Source of the DNA: an uncultured Oscillospiraceae bacterium
GTDB taxonomy: Bacteria > Bacillota > Clostridia > Oscillospirales > Acutalibacteraceae
NCBI GenBank assembly: GCA_900552115.1
Contig: URYP01000034.1
Coordinates: 1 to 19,871 of the forward strand
Length of the DNA stretch: 19,871 nt
Direction: 5' to 3'
Below are positions 12,494-19,871 of this stretch, one piece after another. The notes beneath the pieces are model-generated. The model was not told where the DNA came from. It did not search any database and worked only from the letters and a program-made list of their open reading frames with translations. Numbering within the stretch: position 1 is the stretch's first letter; each line of letters opens with the position of its first letter. The translations under genes and the position numbers were made by a program.

Positions 12494-15400
12494 ATGGGTG
12501 TTTGGCGTAAGGGTACGAGCCTGCTAACAGCGGCGGCATTGATGCTGTCGGCTGTGTTCACCGCGCTGCCGGCTGTGGCGGAATCGACCACCAGTACCAT
12601 TGACAGCGTACAGGTCAATCAGGCGGGATACATTACCGGGCAGGATAAAACTTTCGTGGTTTCGCGCACCGAAAAAGACGCGCAAAGCGTTGCCTTTTCC
12701 CTCCAGGACAGCACGACAGGGAAAGCGGTGTATACGGGCGTGATGACCAAAGAGGAGACGCCCTATGCCGGCACGGCCAACGAATGGCCTCAGACCTACT
12801 ATGTGGGGGATTTCAGCGGATTTGACCAGCCGGGCCGCTACACGATTACGGTAACCTGCGGAGACGAAACAGCGGCATCCTGCGCCTTTTCCATCGGCGA
12901 TGCCGTTTCGCTCTACAGTCAGCCGCTTTATGCGACGTTGGCTTATTTCCGGGGAGAGCGGGACACCGGTAATACGGCGATCAAAAACCAGTATAACGGA
13001 GACCAGCCTATCGATTTGCATGGGGCCTGGTACGATGCCTCCAACCGGCCTGCCGTCTATGTCGGCTATATCGATAACTACAACTATATGACCTGTCCGG
13101 TGGAAGGCAACACGTCCTATCAGCTGTTCAGCGCTTACGAGGCCGCCCCGTCTCTGTACGATGGCATTGATTATAACCATAACGGTACGGCGGACATTCT
13201 TGAGGAAGCCGTGTGGGGCTGCGACTGGTATGTGCGGCTCAAGCCGCAGGAGCTGACGGGCGGCTATTTTTACAATGGTCCGGAACACGGCAAAATCCAT
13301 TCCAACGAAAGCGTGAAAACGCCGGTAGCCATCCGTATGGGCACAGGCACGGCCATTGCGGCGCTGGCCAAAGCGGCGCGTTATGGAATCGACGGGGATT
13401 TTACCGCCGAGGAATACGGCCTGAACGCCAAACAGGCCTGGGACTGGTATATCAAAAACAACGCCTCGCAGGCCTGTGAAGATGGCATGGAGCACCTCAT
13501 GGATGATATCTACTGGGCGGTTGCGGGACTGGAGATGTACCGCACCTTCCAGGAACAGGCGTATTTAGATAAAGCGATATCCAGCATCGATGCGGTTCTG
13601 GCCCGCCAGACGGGGGACGACCGGTTTGAGGGATGGTTTGAGCTGGGGATGGAGGCCGACAATCCCAAACAGGAGGGCGGCCCTTACCACAACTGGCTGG
13701 ATGAGGCGGCGGTGCTTTACCCGCTGATTGGCTACGCGCAGCTTTGCCCGGAGGATACCGCGCGGGTCGCGTCGATCAAAACAGCGGTAAAAGATTATAT
13801 GGATTTCAAGCTGGCGTTGAGCGAGGAAACAGGCGCGAATCCCTATGGCTATGCCAAGCAGTATTTCCGGCATGACGTGGGCGATCCGGACAGCACCCTC
13901 ACCCGGTTTTTCCAAAATGAGACCGGCCACGCGACCAGCCCCGGTCCCAACACCAAGGGCTGGACATCCGGGGAAAACGGCCGGTTGCTGTCCCTGCTCT
14001 ATGCCAGCCTGCTGGCCGATGAATTCCTGGGCACGGACGACTACCTGTCCTACGGGCTGAACCAGCTCAATTGGGTATACGGCGTTAATCCTTATGCCGC
14101 TGTGATGCAGTGCGGCATTGGAGATGGCCGCAACCTGGCCGAGGAAATCGGCCATGGCGGCACCGTGCCTTATGGAGCGTTCATCAATGGTATCCGTGGA
14201 AACTACAAAGAAAAAATCACCTACGATACCGGTTACAGCGATTCGAAAGATATCCCCTTTATCGACCAATCCTATTGGACGGGGGAGTGGTTCCTTCCCA
14301 TTGGTACTGATGCGATCGTCGCCCTGACCAAACTGATGGCGACGGTCGGAGATACCGTCCTGCTGCCGAAAAACGTCCCCTGCGAGGCGGAGAATGCCGA
14401 ATATCTGCTAACGGCGGAAAAGGGCAGCAACAAAGGGAATAAAAGCTTTGCCGTACAGGCGCAGAATATCCCAGACGCCTCCGGCGGACGGGCGGTAACC
14501 GGCATCAATGAGCCGAACGAGGGCGTTATCTGGCTCCATGCGCCTAAGGCAAGCAGCATCACGCTCCGCTATGCCGCTGAAAACGGGGGGACTATCCATC
14601 TGTATGTCGGCGGCCGGGCGCAGGAGATAGAGCTCCCGGCCACGGGAAGTGGGACCACGTTTGCCAGCGTCAGTACCTGGGCCTCGATAAACGATGGGGA
14701 CAGTGTGGCTGTGCAGTTTGCACCGGGGGATACCGCGGTTACACTCGACTATCTCCTGTTTAACGATATTACGGTAGCCTCCGCCGAACATACCCTGGCG
14801 ACCACCCTGGCCGGCAATGCACCCGCTCTTCCGGAGGCGGTCACCGTCACATATTCGGATGGGAGCACAGGCCGGGAGACGGTTGAGTGGGACAATGTCA
14901 ATCCGGCGGATTATGCCCGTCCGGGGACGTTTTCCGTAAGCGGGCGTCTGGGCCGTTCGGAGCGGGAGGTCACCGCCACAATTACGGTATATGACCGGGC
15001 GGACGCGGTATGGATCGAGCCGACCCGGATCGCGACTCCGGTGGGAACAGTCCCCCGGCTTCCAGAAACCGTTACCGTCTATTATCCAAACGGTGCCGCC
15101 TTGCCGCTGCCGGTTGCGTGGAACACTCCCGATACGTCCGCCTATGCGGCGGCCGGAGAGGTCACTATTGTCGGCACTGTGGAGGGCCTGGACGGTAAGG
15201 CACAGGCACGTATAACCGTGCTCGCTCCTTTCCCGGAAGGGGTATCTGATATCGCTTTTGGGAAGGTGGTTTCCGCCTCCGGGTCTAACAGCGTCAATGA
15301 CGTCTCCTGCGCGGTGGACGGCAATTTAGCGACCCGATGGGAGTCCACCGTAAACGGGGACGAACACCAGTGGCTGGAGATCGACCTCGGCAAAACCTAT

Positions 15401-17026
15401 ACTGTGGGCGCGGCCGATATTTTCTGGGAAACCGCCTTTGCCAGCGAATACCGTCTGTCGGTATCCGAAGACCGAACCCATTGGACGGAGCTTTACTATA
15501 CCGATGCCTCAGACGGGGGCGAAGACAGCATCACGTTTGACGAGCCGGGCAAAGGACGTTATCTCAGGCTCGATTGCCTGACACGCGGCTACGCCGGTTG
15601 GCGAGCCTACTCTCTGTACGAAATCCGTGTGTTCTCCGCAGCCAGCGCCGATCCCTATATCCCAGCGGAGGGACTGGAAATCGTGTCTGGTACCAGTGTG
15701 CTGTGTGATAACGGGCAGGCGGTTCCTTTAAAGGTCCTGTTTACTCCGGCGGCCGTATCCATCGACGAGGTGCTGTGGACGGTGTCCGCGCCGGATGGCC
15801 AGCCGACCGACTGTGCCTCGATCGATTATACCGGTGTGCTGAAAGCGCACAAAGACGGGCTGGTGAAGGTTACCGCCCGCGCGGTGGACGGTTCGGGGGC
15901 ACAGGGATCGCGCCTGTTTCTCATTAAAGGACAAAGCGGGGGCAACTTAGCCTTAAATAAAACCGCCACCGCCCAATATTCCCACAGCGCCACCGAAAAC
16001 CTGCCTGCCGCTGCGGTGGATGGCCGGGCGGACGGTGCTTCCCGTTGGTCGGGCAAATGGGGCGAAGATGACCAGTGGTTCCAGGTGGATCTGGGGCAGG
16101 CACAGCCTATTAACCGGGTGACGATCAACTGGGAAAACGCCTATTCCTCCGCCTATGAATTGAGCGTGTCGACCAATGGGGAGCAATGGACCCCGGTTTA
16201 TACACAGGCAAAGGGGGCTGGGGGAATCGAGACAGCGGATTTTGACGCGGTTTCTGCCCGTTATGTGCGCCTGCACAGTACCAAATCCGCCACCTCCTAT
16301 GGCATTTCCATCTGGGAATTCGAAGTGTATTATGCGCCGAGTGTTTCGGCAACGGCGGAGGATGTCGCCCGTACGCTGGCCGGCTGGCCGGCCCCTGTCG
16401 AAGGGGGAGAACGACTGGCCCTGCCTGTGCAGCCGGGATATACGATCAGCTTGCATTCCATATCCGCGCCGGAGGTGCTGTCCGCTGACGGGACGGTAAC
16501 GCCCCCGGCAGAGGATACGCCGGTGTCGTTCCGGTTTCGGGTTGTCTCTGAGGAAAATCCGGAGGATACGGCCGACGCGGACGTTACACTGACCATCCCG
16601 GGGATTGGAACCGAAGGAGCGGCGCTGCACGGGGAACTGGCGGCTCTTGAAGCGTTTGAGCAACAGGAAGCCTACCGGCAGGGCTCCCCGCTGCTGGTCA
16701 GCCGGTATCACGAAGCCCGGCGGGTCGCGCAGGAGGTCTGGGCCAAAGGGAACCATGCTAGACCGCTGGCAGGATTAGCGGCCGGTCTGCTTAAAGAAGC
16801 CAGGGAGGCGCTGCTTCAGGCGGACGCTGTCGTAATGGGCGATGTCAATACGGATGGAGAGATAACCGCCGAAGACGCGTTGATGGCGCTCCAGGCGGCA
16901 ACCAAAAAAATTACCCTGACGCCTCAGCAGACGCTGGCGGCCGACGTGAACCGGCAGGATGGCGTCACCGCTGCGGACGCTTTACGGATCCTGCAATATG
17001 TAACGAAAAAAATTGCCGCTTTTTAG
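12494..17026 (+). CDS. Giant secreted GH9-like glycosidase with CBMs, Ig-like domains and type I dockerin
   Basis: 1510 aa; the ATG at 12494 has AAGGGAG about 8 nt upstream. Signal peptide 1-~31 ends ALPAVA. Order: CelD-type Ig domain (~38-140), GH9-like (alpha/alpha)6 catalytic domain (~145-620, with DILEEAVWGCDWYVRLKP and YGVNPYAA), CBM6/35-like beta-sandwich (~630-758), two Big_4-type Ig domains (~760-833, 834-908), F5/8-C/CBM32-like domain (~912-1053), Big_2-like domain (~1053-1145), second CBM32-like domain (~1149-1281), atrophied-Ig-like domain (~1281-1372), a short helical bundle (~1374-1442), and a dockerin with two calcium repeats (DVNTDGEITAEDALMALQ and DVNRQDGVTAADALRILQ). It should attach to a cohesin scaffold and act on plant glycan. 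The usual DAGD or DASGD motif reads D181-A-S-N-R185, whereas the likely acid Glu598 (TGEWFLP) is kept, so its specificity or activity may be atypical. Confidence 0.93.
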   Translation: MGVWRKGTSLLTAAALMLSAVFTALPAVAESTTSTIDSVQVNQAGYITGQDKTFVVSRTEKDAQSVAFSLQDSTTGKAVYTGVMTKEETPYAGTANEWPQTYYVGDFSGFDQPGRYTITVTCGDETAASCAFSIGDAVSLYSQPLYATLAYFRGERDTGNTAIKNQYNGDQPIDLHGAWYDASNRPAVYVGYIDNYNYMTCPVEGNTSYQLFSAYEAAPSLYDGIDYNHNGTADILEEAVWGCDWYVRLKPQELTGGYFYNGPEHGKIHSNESVKTPVAIRMGTGTAIAALAKAARYGIDGDFTAEEYGLNAKQAWDWYIKNNASQACEDGMEHLMDDIYWAVAGLEMYRTFQEQAYLDKAISSIDAVLARQTGDDRFEGWFELGMEADNPKQEGGPYHNWLDEAAVLYPLIGYAQLCPEDTARVASIKTAVKDYMDFKLALSEETGANPYGYAKQYFRHDVGDPDSTLTRFFQNETGHATSPGPNTKGWTSGENGRLLSLLYASLLADEFLGTDDYLSYGLNQLNWVYGVNPYAAVMQCGIGDGRNLAEEIGHGGTVPYGAFINGIRGNYKEKITYDTGYSDSKDIPFIDQSYWTGEWFLPIGTDAIVALTKLMATVGDTVLLPKNVPCEAENAEYLLTAEKGSNKGNKSFAVQAQNIPDASGGRAVTGINEPNEGVIWLHAPKASSITLRYAAENGGTIHLYVGGRAQEIELPATGSGTTFASVSTWASINDGDSVAVQFAPGDTAVTLDYLLFNDITVASAEHTLATTLAGNAPALPEAVTVTYSDGSTGRETVEWDNVNPADYARPGTFSVSGRLGRSEREVTATITVYDRADAVWIEPTRIATPVGTVPRLPETVTVYYPNGAALPLPVAWNTPDTSAYAAAGEVTIVGTVEGLDGKAQARITVLAPFPEGVSDIAFGKVVSASGSNSVNDVSCAVDGNLATRWESTVNGDEHQWLEIDLGKTYTVGAADIFWETAFASEYRLSVSEDRTHWTELYYTDASDGGEDSITFDEPGKGRYLRLDCLTRGYAGWRAYSLYEIRVFSAASADPYIPAEGLEIVSGTSVLCDNGQAVPLKVLFTPAAVSIDEVLWTVSAPDGQPTDCASIDYTGVLKAHKDGLVKVTARAVDGSGAQGSRLFLIKGQSGGNLALNKTATAQYSHSATENLPAAAVDGRADGASRWSGKWGEDDQWFQVDLGQAQPINRVTINWENAYSSAYELSVSTNGEQWTPVYTQAKGAGGIETADFDAVSARYVRLHSTKSATSYGISIWEFEVYYAPSVSATAEDVARTLAGWPAPVEGGERLALPVQPGYTISLHSISAPEVLSADGTVTPPAEDTPVSFRFRVVSEENPEDTADADVTLTIPGIGTEGAALHGELAALEAFEQQEAYRQGSPLLVSRYHEARRVAQEVWAKGNHARPLAGLAAGLLKEAREALLQADAVVMGDVNTDGEITAEDALMALQAATKKITLTPQQTLAADVNRQDGVTAADALRILQYVTKKIAAF

Positions 17027-17056
17027 GCGATGATAAATAAAGTGGCTTTTAACCCG

Positions 17057-17092
17057 AAACGGCATAGTCATTCGTGACTATGCCGTTTTTTT
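17057..17092 (+). terminator. Rho-independent terminator with TTCG tetraloop after the GH9-like gene
   Basis: A perfect 14-bp stem (17057-17070 with 17075-17088) closed by TTCG and followed by further T residues; very strong. Confidence 0.95.
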
Positions 17093-17223
17093 ATTGCCTG
17101 CGAAGCTAATATTAGCGCATAAAAATGTCAAACAGCCGGTTATTTCAAAGGTCTAAAGATGGCGTGGGAATAAACATGCACAAAAAGAGCAATCTAATTT
17201 TGGTATTTCTTTCTGCGCTTTTT

Positions 17224-17300
17224 TGATTATTTATGATTGACTTTGATTGAATCGCTGTGTATAATAGTCATAGAAAATCAAATTAAGTCAACATCAATCA
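17224..17300. promoter_or_regulatory. Symmetric, 10-bp-phased operator for the DeoR-family regulator
   Basis: TGATT occurs at 17224-17228, 17234-17238 and 17244-17248, exactly 10 bp apart. Its inverse AATCA (middle copy AGTCA) occurs at 17276-17280, 17286-17290 and 17296-17300, also 10 bp apart. The two triplets mirror each other about position 17262, inside the -10 box. Direct pentamer repeats phased at one helical turn are typical of DeoR-family operators; the partner is presumably the regulator encoded immediately downstream. Confidence 0.75.
17237..17265 (+). promoter_or_regulatory. Sigma-A-type promoter of the fructose operon
   Basis: TTGACT (17237-17242), 17-bp spacer, consensus TATAAT (17260-17265). 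It is embedded in the symmetric operator, so regulator binding on either side would block RNA polymerase. The remaining gap 17093-17220 shows nothing else. Confidence 0.85.
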
Positions 17301-17314
17301 TTGGGGTGATAACC

Positions 17315-18064
17315 ATGCTGGCGGAAGAACGGTTCGATCGGATTCTGGCGTTGCTGGATCAAAAACGCACCGCGACGGTCCCGGAGATGTGCGCGGTAAC
17401 CGGTGCGTCTGAAGCCACCATTCGTCGGGACTTGGGCATACTCGACCGGCAGGGACGGCTGAGCAAGGTGCATGGCGGCGCGGTGGCGGTCGCAACTGAG
17501 TTTGAAAGCCGGGAGCGCGACGTGCTCACGAAAGAACAGCTGTATGTACAGGAAAAAGAACGGATTGCCCGGTATGCAGCCCGGCAGATTCAGGATGAGG
17601 ACGTGGTGTTTATCGACGCCGGCACCACCACGCTGCGGATGGTGGACCATCTGGGCGGATGCCATGCCCTGTTTGTCACGACCGGGATTGAATGCGCGCG
17701 CCGCATGGTGCAAAAGGGGCTGCGCGTCTATGTGGTGGGAGGCCAGCTCAAACCGGGAACCGAAGCCATTGTGGGCGCGGCCGCGCTGGATACCATCCGC
17801 CGTTACAATTTTACCAAGGCTTTTCTGGGGGTAAACGGTGTGACGGTTCGCCAAGGATGTACCACCCCCGACGCGGAGGAGGCGGCCGTGAAAACAGCGG
17901 CGATTCAACAGGCGTATCTCTCTTATGTACTCGCCGATTCCAGTAAATTTGGTAAAGTGGCCGCCGTCACCATCTGTGCCTTGGATAAGGCCTGCATCCT
18001 CACCGATCATGTGCCGGACGACCAGTATCGGCAAAACGGTATTATAAAGGAGGTGGAAGAATGA
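17315..18064 (+). CDS. fruR: DeoR-family repressor of fructose operon (FruR-like)
   Basis: 249 aa, the normal DeoR length. The N-terminal helix-turn-helix includes VPEMCAVTGASEATIRRDLG (22-41), the family signature, followed by GRLSKVHGGAVAV. The C-terminal effector domain has FIDAGTTTLRMVDHL (99-113), VTTGIECARRM, VVGGQL and the ADSSKFGKVA stretch, the fold that binds phosphorylated sugars. The ATG at 17315 follows GGGGTGAT; the ATG-less extension to 17237 is excluded by the promoter. Its stop overlaps the kinase start by ATGA. In Gram-positive fructose operons this regulator represses until fructose-1-phosphate accumulates; the effector here is inferred from the neighbouring genes. Confidence 0.94.
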   Translation: MLAEERFDRILALLDQKRTATVPEMCAVTGASEATIRRDLGILDRQGRLSKVHGGAVAVATEFESRERDVLTKEQLYVQEKERIARYAARQIQDEDVVFIDAGTTTLRMVDHLGGCHALFVTTGIECARRMVQKGLRVYVVGGQLKPGTEAIVGAAALDTIRRYNFTKAFLGVNGVTVRQGCTTPDAEEAAVKTAAIQQAYLSYVLADSSKFGKVAAVTICALDKACILTDHVPDDQYRQNGIIKEVEE

Positions 18065-18963
18065 TCTATACGGTAACCTTTAATCCCGCCATCGATTATG
18101 TGGTTTTCGTCCGCGATTTTGCGACCGGGCACGTCAACCGCACACAGGCAGAAGAGATCTACTGCGGTGGTAAAGGGATTAATGTGTCCACCGTCCTGCA
18201 GCGTCTCGGCGTGGAAAACGCCGCTCTGGGTTTTCTGGCCGGGTTTACCGGCGCTGCCATTGAGCAGGGGCTGCGGGAAACGGGTATCTGCACCGATTTT
18301 ATCCATTTGGACGAGGGCCTGACCCGTATCAATGTAAAAATCAAAGCCGGGCAAGAAACTGAGATTAACGGCCGGGGGCCGACCATTAGTGAACAGGCGC
18401 TGGAATCCCTGTTTCAAAAGCTGGACCGCCTCACAGAAGGCGACATGCTGGTTTTAGCCGGCAGCATCCCTTCCAGCCTGCCCAGCGATATCTATGAACG
18501 GATACTAAAACGGATGCAGGGGAAAGGCATCGCCCCTGTGGTCGACGCTACCGGCGACCTGCTTTGCCGGGTGCTTCCCTACCGGCCGTTCCTGATTAAG
18601 CCCAATCATCTCGAACTGGGTGAGATATTTGATAAAGTGCTGCAAACCGATGAGGAGGTCGAAGCGTGCGCTCGAAGGCTGCAACAGCAGGGAGCCCGCA
18701 ATGTACTGGTTTCCATGGCCGGAAAAGGCGCGCTGCTGCTGGATGAAACCGGCCGCGCGCACCGGATCGACGCCCCACCCGGAAAAGTGATCAATTCGGT
18801 CGGCGCGGGTGATTCCATGGTGGCCGGATTCCTGGCGGGATATCTTGAGCGACGCGACTATGCCTATGCCCTGCGTATGGGGATTGCTGCCGGGAGCGCC
18901 ACCGCTTTTGCGGAGGGATTGGCTACCCGAGAGGAAATAATGAAGCTGTTTCAAACCCTTTAA
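18061..18963 (+). CDS. fruK: 1-phosphofructokinase (PfkB family)
   Basis: 300 aa, usual for FruK. MIYTVTFNPAIDYVVFV is the classical start; the sugar-binding GGKGINVS is at 36-43, KPNHLEL at 180-186, and the catalytic loop INSVGAGDSMVAGFLAG has the base Asp251. It phosphorylates fructose-1-phosphate to fructose-1,6-bisphosphate with ATP. It is placed between the DeoR-family regulator (4-bp overlap) and the fructose EIIA-EIIB, exactly the standard fruR-fruK-fruA order. GGAGGTGG lies a few bases before the ATG. Tagatose-6-phosphate kinase of the same family is the main alternative, but the fructose-type PTS downstream favours FruK. Confidence 0.95.
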   Translation: MIYTVTFNPAIDYVVFVRDFATGHVNRTQAEEIYCGGKGINVSTVLQRLGVENAALGFLAGFTGAAIEQGLRETGICTDFIHLDEGLTRINVKIKAGQETEINGRGPTISEQALESLFQKLDRLTEGDMLVLAGSIPSSLPSDIYERILKRMQGKGIAPVVDATGDLLCRVLPYRPFLIKPNHLELGEIFDKVLQTDEEVEACARRLQQQGARNVLVSMAGKGALLLDETGRAHRIDAPPGKVINSVGAGDSMVAGFLAGYLERRDYAYALRMGIAAGSATAFAEGLATREEIMKLFQTL

Positions 18964-18987
18964 CCCAATATGAAAGGAGACGGTCCC

Positions 18988-19833
18988 ATGCGAATTGTCG
19001 ACTTATTGAAACCCGATCAAATCGCATTACACACCACCGCCGCGGACAAAAACGCGGCCATTGAAAAGCTGGTAGCCCTGCAGAAAAAAAGCGGCGCCCT
19101 GGCGGATGCGGACGCTTACCGGCAGGCCATTCTGGCCCGTGAGGCGCAGTCCAGCACCGCTATTGAGGCGGGAATCGCCGTCCCACATGCCAAAGCGGAT
19201 TGTGTGTTAAAACCCAGCCTGGCCGCTATGACGCTGGACAGGGGAGTAGACTATGGCGCGATGGACAAACAGCCGTCCAACCTGTTTTTTATGATTGCCG
19301 CGCCGCTGGATGGGGATTTGCATTTGGAAATTCTCTCCCACCTGATGGTGCTGCTGATGGATCCGGCCTTTTCCGCCGACCTGCGGGCCGCCGCCAGCGC
19401 GCAGGATTTTCTGGCGGTCATCGATCGCTATGAGCGCGCTAAATACGGCGAGCGGGAGCCAAACGAAACGACTGGCGCGGCCCCGGCGGCGAGCGGATAC
19501 CGTATTCTAGCGGTGACCGCCTGTCCCACCGGCATCGCCCATACCTATATGGCGGCCGAAGCTCTCGAAAAAGCCGGTGAAAAATGCGGCATCCGCGTGA
19601 AAGCGGAAACCGACGGCAGCGGCGGAGCCAAAAATGTGTTGACCGACGAGGAGATCGCCGCGGCCGACGGCATTATCGTTGCCGCGGACCGCGATGTGGA
19701 AACCGCCCGGTTCCATGGCAAAAAAGTGCTGTTCGTCCCGGTGTCCGACGGTATCCACAAAGCGGAGGAGCTGATCCGGGAGATCGAAAGCGGGAACGTC
19801 CCGGTCTTTCACAGCGACAGCTCCTCGGCGTAG
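18988..19833 (+). CDS. Fructose-specific PTS EIIA-EIIB protein, without EIIC
   Basis: 281 aa from the ATG at 18988, with AAAGGAGA upstream; the ATG at 18970 precedes that site. EIIA (1-~150) has its phosphorylated His67 in GIAVPHAKA and the SSTAIEAG lead-in. After a linker (~154-170) EIIB carries VTACPTGIAHTYMAAEAL with phosphocysteine Cys179, characteristic of the fructose family, and ends GNVPVFHSDSSSA. It accepts phosphate from HPr and passes it to fructose crossing EIIC. In many Firmicutes FruA is one IIABC chain; here the frame stops at TAG 19831 right after EIIB, and the membrane part would have to begin beyond or in another frame (see findings). Confidence 0.93.
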   Translation: MRIVDLLKPDQIALHTTAADKNAAIEKLVALQKKSGALADADAYRQAILAREAQSSTAIEAGIAVPHAKADCVLKPSLAAMTLDRGVDYGAMDKQPSNLFFMIAAPLDGDLHLEILSHLMVLLMDPAFSADLRAAASAQDFLAVIDRYERAKYGEREPNETTGAAPAASGYRILAVTACPTGIAHTYMAAEALEKAGEKCGIRVKAETDGSGGAKNVLTDEEIAAADGIIVAADRDVETARFHGKKVLFVPVSDGIHKAEELIREIESGNVPVFHSDSSSA

Positions 19834-19838
19834 TCCAG

Positions 19839-19871
19839 ATGGCGGAAGTCGCAGCCGCCGCAGCGGCCATA
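19839..19871 (+). CDS. Possible start of EIIC gene, truncated by window edge
   Basis: An ATG at 19839 opens a frame (MAEVAAAAAAI and on) that runs off the window five bases after the EIIAB stop. EIIC is the expected next product. No Shine-Dalgarno precedes it, so it would depend on coupling to EIIAB translation, or represent the same fused gene read in another frame. Only 11 codons are visible, so this is tentative. Confidence 0.3.
   Translation, partial: MAEVAAAAAAI

Noticed and set aside
12524..13495. A 323-codon minus-strand frame, and similar ones at 13565-14269 and 15953-16756, inside the GH9-like gene
   Set aside because: All are antisense shadows of a gene with a signal peptide and recognisable domains throughout.
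1..19871. CRISPR array, tRNA/rRNA genes, insertion sequences, phage genes
   Set aside because: No regularly spaced repeats, cloverleaf or rRNA-like sequence, and no transposase, integrase or structural phage proteins were seen on either strand by eye.

Overview
The window looks like chromosomal DNA of a fibre-degrading, spore-forming, anaerobic gut-type Clostridia, most likely Oscillospirales (Ruminococcaceae/Acutalibacteraceae-like). This rests on moderately high G+C coding DNA with strong AAGGAGG-type ribosome binding sites, a 1510-residue secreted GH9-like enzyme ending in a type I dockerin (the cellulosome signature), a SpoIIQ-like M23 protein with Thr-rich low-complexity arms, and a TSCPD-family protein. 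The taxonomic assignment is inference. I see no rRNA, tRNA, CRISPR array, transposase, integrase or phage gene.

Layout. 1-523: gene-poor left edge with a perfect 37-bp tandem duplication and a strong bidirectional terminator. 524-1891 (minus): a tight three-gene unit in which a PadR-family regulator is followed, with overlapping ends, by two small proteins that look like diverged copies of each other with a STAS/SpoIIAA-like secondary structure; paired operator-like repeats sit just downstream of its promoter -10. 2007-3825 (plus): thioredoxin, then a Crp/Fnr-family regulator and a NifX/NifB-type protein with a Cys/His-rich tail. 3898-4829 (plus): SpoIIQ-like M23 protein, with a possible forespore-type promoter. 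4844-6851 (plus): ABC-F ATPase, converging on a bidirectional terminator.

7040-10680 (minus): a probable five-gene operon of PHP phosphoesterase, TSCPD protein, an unrecognised 200-aa protein, a VOC (glyoxalase-like) protein translationally coupled to it, and a sodium:solute symporter. 10711-12348: an AlkD-like DNA repair protein and a PAP2 membrane phosphatase diverge from overlapping sigma-A promoters. 12394-17092 (plus): the giant multidomain secreted glycosidase. 17224-19871 (plus): a fructose-utilisation operon (DeoR-family regulator, 1-phosphofructokinase, EIIA-EIIB) running off the right edge where EIIC is expected. Its regulator lies behind an operator made of six pentamers phased at exactly 10 bp and mirror-symmetric about the promoter -10.

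The best candidates for new biology are the PadR/paired STAS-like module, the operon around the unrecognised 200-aa protein, the GH9-like enzyme whose usual catalytic-base position is not acidic, and the symmetric DeoR-type operator. I did not find an obvious defence, mobile or biosynthetic system.
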